Shown here piece after piece: positions 62,733 through 64,000 of a stretch of 64,000 bases of DNA. The stretch comes from Candidatus Helarchaeota archaeon (lineage in GTDB: Archaea > Asgardarchaeota > Lokiarchaeia > Helarchaeales > RDOG01). The translations under genes and the position numbers were made by a program. The stretch lies in NCBI GenBank assembly GCA_019058315.1, contig JAHPZH010000001.1:591536-655535 (forward strand), written 5' to 3'. How positions within the stretch are numbered: position 1 is the stretch's first letter; each line of letters opens with the position of its first letter. The notes beneath the pieces were generated by a model. It saw only the letters and a program-made list of their open reading frames with translations, searched no databases and was not told the origin of the DNA.

Positions 62733-63584
62733 ATGAATTCAGATTCTGAGGAAAAACGAGACCGGATTGGCTGGTTTCAACTCCAACTTCTTTTACAGTT
62801 AGCTTTTAGACCTAAATATGGATATGAGATAATTAATGAAATGAAGATTAATGATATTAAGATTTCAACGGGTCAAGTATACCCAGCCTTAAAAAAATTA
62901 GAAAATAGTGAATATCTGAAAAGTTTTTCAAAAAAAGGAAAGGCTGCAAGGCGAAAATACTACGAAATAACTAAGAAAGGGTTAGAAGCAGTTCGAAATA
63001 CAATTAAACCCATGATATTTAACTTACTCCCAGCTGTTTACACACTACTTGCTGATATTAAAAAAAATATTTTCGATATTGCTGAACTTAAAGAAGGCGA
63101 TAAAGTATTAATATTTTCCGACCCAATTAAACAACCACTTCTCGATTTGGCTCGAATCGTAGGCTATGACGGTGAAGTATATATAACAGTAAATACCCCC
63201 GCAAGTTTTCAAACCGTAAATGATTTCGCTTTATTTTATAATCTTGAAAAAGTCATTAAACCTGTAATTTTAAATGATAAATTTAAGATTCAATTAGGAA
63301 GTAACATTGTAGATCATGGAGTTTTTATGCTTTTTCAACGTCAACAAAGGCAAGCAGCCCAAGAAATTCTGAATGAAATAAAAAGATGTACTAAAAAAAA
63401 TTCAGCGGTTTATATTTTATCAACTGAACCTGGTCTTTTTAGTGAAACTTTTTTGAACTTCTTTGATTTCAGTTATGGTTATGAACAAGAAGAAATTATG
63501 GATTTCTGTAAAGTTGCTGGGCTTAAAATTGAAAGCGTAGATGATATTCAAAGAATTTTTATCATAAAATGTAGAAAAGAGTAA
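62733..63584 (+). CDS. PadR-type wHTH fused to a methyltransferase-like domain
   Basis: The 283-residue protein has a PadR-like winged helix at about 10-95 (LLLQLAFRPKYGYEIINEMK, ISTGQVYPALKKLENSEYL, RRKYYEITKKGLEAV). Residues about 115-283 have a Rossmann-like pattern (DKVLIFSDP, then VYILSTEPGLFSETFLNFFDF, IESVDDIQRIFIIKC) like the C-terminal part of a SAM-dependent methyltransferase, but the usual glycine-rich SAM loop is not visible, so it may be a ligand-binding relic. It is divergent from the RuBisCO-like gene and is a plausible regulator of it. Confidence 0.78.
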   Translation: MNSDSEEKRDRIGWFQLQLLLQLAFRPKYGYEIINEMKINDIKISTGQVYPALKKLENSEYLKSFSKKGKAARRKYYEITKKGLEAVRNTIKPMIFNLLPAVYTLLADIKKNIFDIAELKEGDKVLIFSDPIKQPLLDLARIVGYDGEVYITVNTPASFQTVNDFALFYNLEKVIKPVILNDKFKIQLGSNIVDHGVFMLFQRQQRQAAQEILNEIKRCTKKNSAVYILSTEPGLFSETFLNFFDFSYGYEQEEIMDFCKVAGLKIESVDDIQRIFIIKCRKE

Positions 63585-63784
63585 AAAAATATTTTAGGCT
63601 ATTGATCAGATTTTTTTTTTTTACCACTTTTATATTTAAATTAACGAAAGTTGGGAATTTATATAGATCAATGTGGTTTTGAAAGTAGTTAAAAGACCAT
63701 TCGAGCTATATAAGCAAAAATTCTTCCTTGATGAAATTCTTAAATAATGTTTAAAGAATTTGTTAAATGATCTTATATAAATAG

Positions 63785-64000
63785 GTGAGAATAATTTCAA
63801 TTGAAATAAAAATACAAATAATAATACTTGGGATTTTTTTGCTCGTTGGTGGGATTCTTATAGCTATCGGATTAATCTATCTTATACCACTTATACCAGA
63901 ATTTTCATTTAGCAAATTATTGTCAAGTTCAAAATATCTATTTTCAATACTCTTTTCTAGCATCTTACTAGCAATTGGAGTTGCTTTTGTTATAATCTGC
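63785..64000 (+). CDS. Membrane protein, N-terminal part only
   Basis: A GTG at 63785 opens a frame that runs off the window end (72 codons). It begins VRIISIEIKIQIIILGIFLL and shows two hydrophobic helices (about 8-30 and 48-72) separated by a short polar loop. The remainder is outside the window, so no function can be proposed. The start is a guess from the first in-frame start codon. Confidence 0.5.
   Translation, partial: MRIISIEIKIQIIILGIFLLVGGILIAIGLIYLIPLIPEFSFSKLLSSSKYLFSILFSSILLAIGVAFVIIC

Overview
The window is AT-rich archaeal DNA and most resembles an Asgard archaeon (Promethearchaeota, Lokiarchaeia-like). The evidence is an archaeal class I CCA-adding enzyme, a TFB, the methanofuran genes mfnD-mfnF-mfnE, a gene set for the archaeal mevalonate branch (UbiX, isopentenyl phosphate kinase, UbiD-like decarboxylase, aconitase X), tRNA genes with bulge-helix-bulge introns, and several proteins with longin/roadblock-like segments, large LRR proteins and TPR proteins. 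TTG start codons are common. The assignment is inferred from gene content only.

Layout. 1-8.6 kb: CCA-adding enzyme, a cytosolic beta-sandwich protein, a Cys-rich possible roadblock protein, a TPR protein, TFB and two small unknowns. 8.66-11.62 kb: the overlapping methanofuran operon mfnD-mfnF-mfnE on the minus strand. 11.8-35.9 kb: a surface-protein region. Two minus-strand pairs each join a single-pass membrane protein with a large ectodomain to a cytosolic wHTH/beta-sandwich/longin-like protein. Divergent from them, a short wHTH paralogue precedes two giant surface proteins (2597 and 1563 aa). Conserved boxes next to TATA-like sequences precede four of these genes and suggest co-regulation.

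35.97-40.25 kb: a dense array of 21 tRNA genes, all on the minus strand, that appears to supply one tRNA for each of the 20 amino acids (Arg and Thr assignments are inferred) plus a second Cys. Twelve genes carry introns. Interspersed are an HNH endonuclease gene, a 38-codon ORF with a strong Shine-Dalgarno, an HTH-LAGLIDADG gene flanked by a duplicated 3' end of initiator tRNA-Met, a duplicated 5' half of tRNA-Asp, and a piece resembling domain VI of 23S rRNA with the sarcin-ricin loop. A 3' remnant of tRNA-Asn lies 4.8 kb away between the two giant genes. The array looks like a mobile-element hotspot or the cargo of an integrated element.

40.7-64 kb: a membrane protein with a longin-like tail, the mevalonate-branch cluster, a DUF3795 protein, endonuclease IV, a pair of LRR proteins, two metallophosphoesterases, an acyl-CoA synthetase, a glycosyltransferase, a DapDC-like decarboxylase, a hot-dog protein, a class III aminotransferase, a RuBisCO-like protein, a PadR/methyltransferase-like regulator, and the start of a membrane protein cut by the window end.
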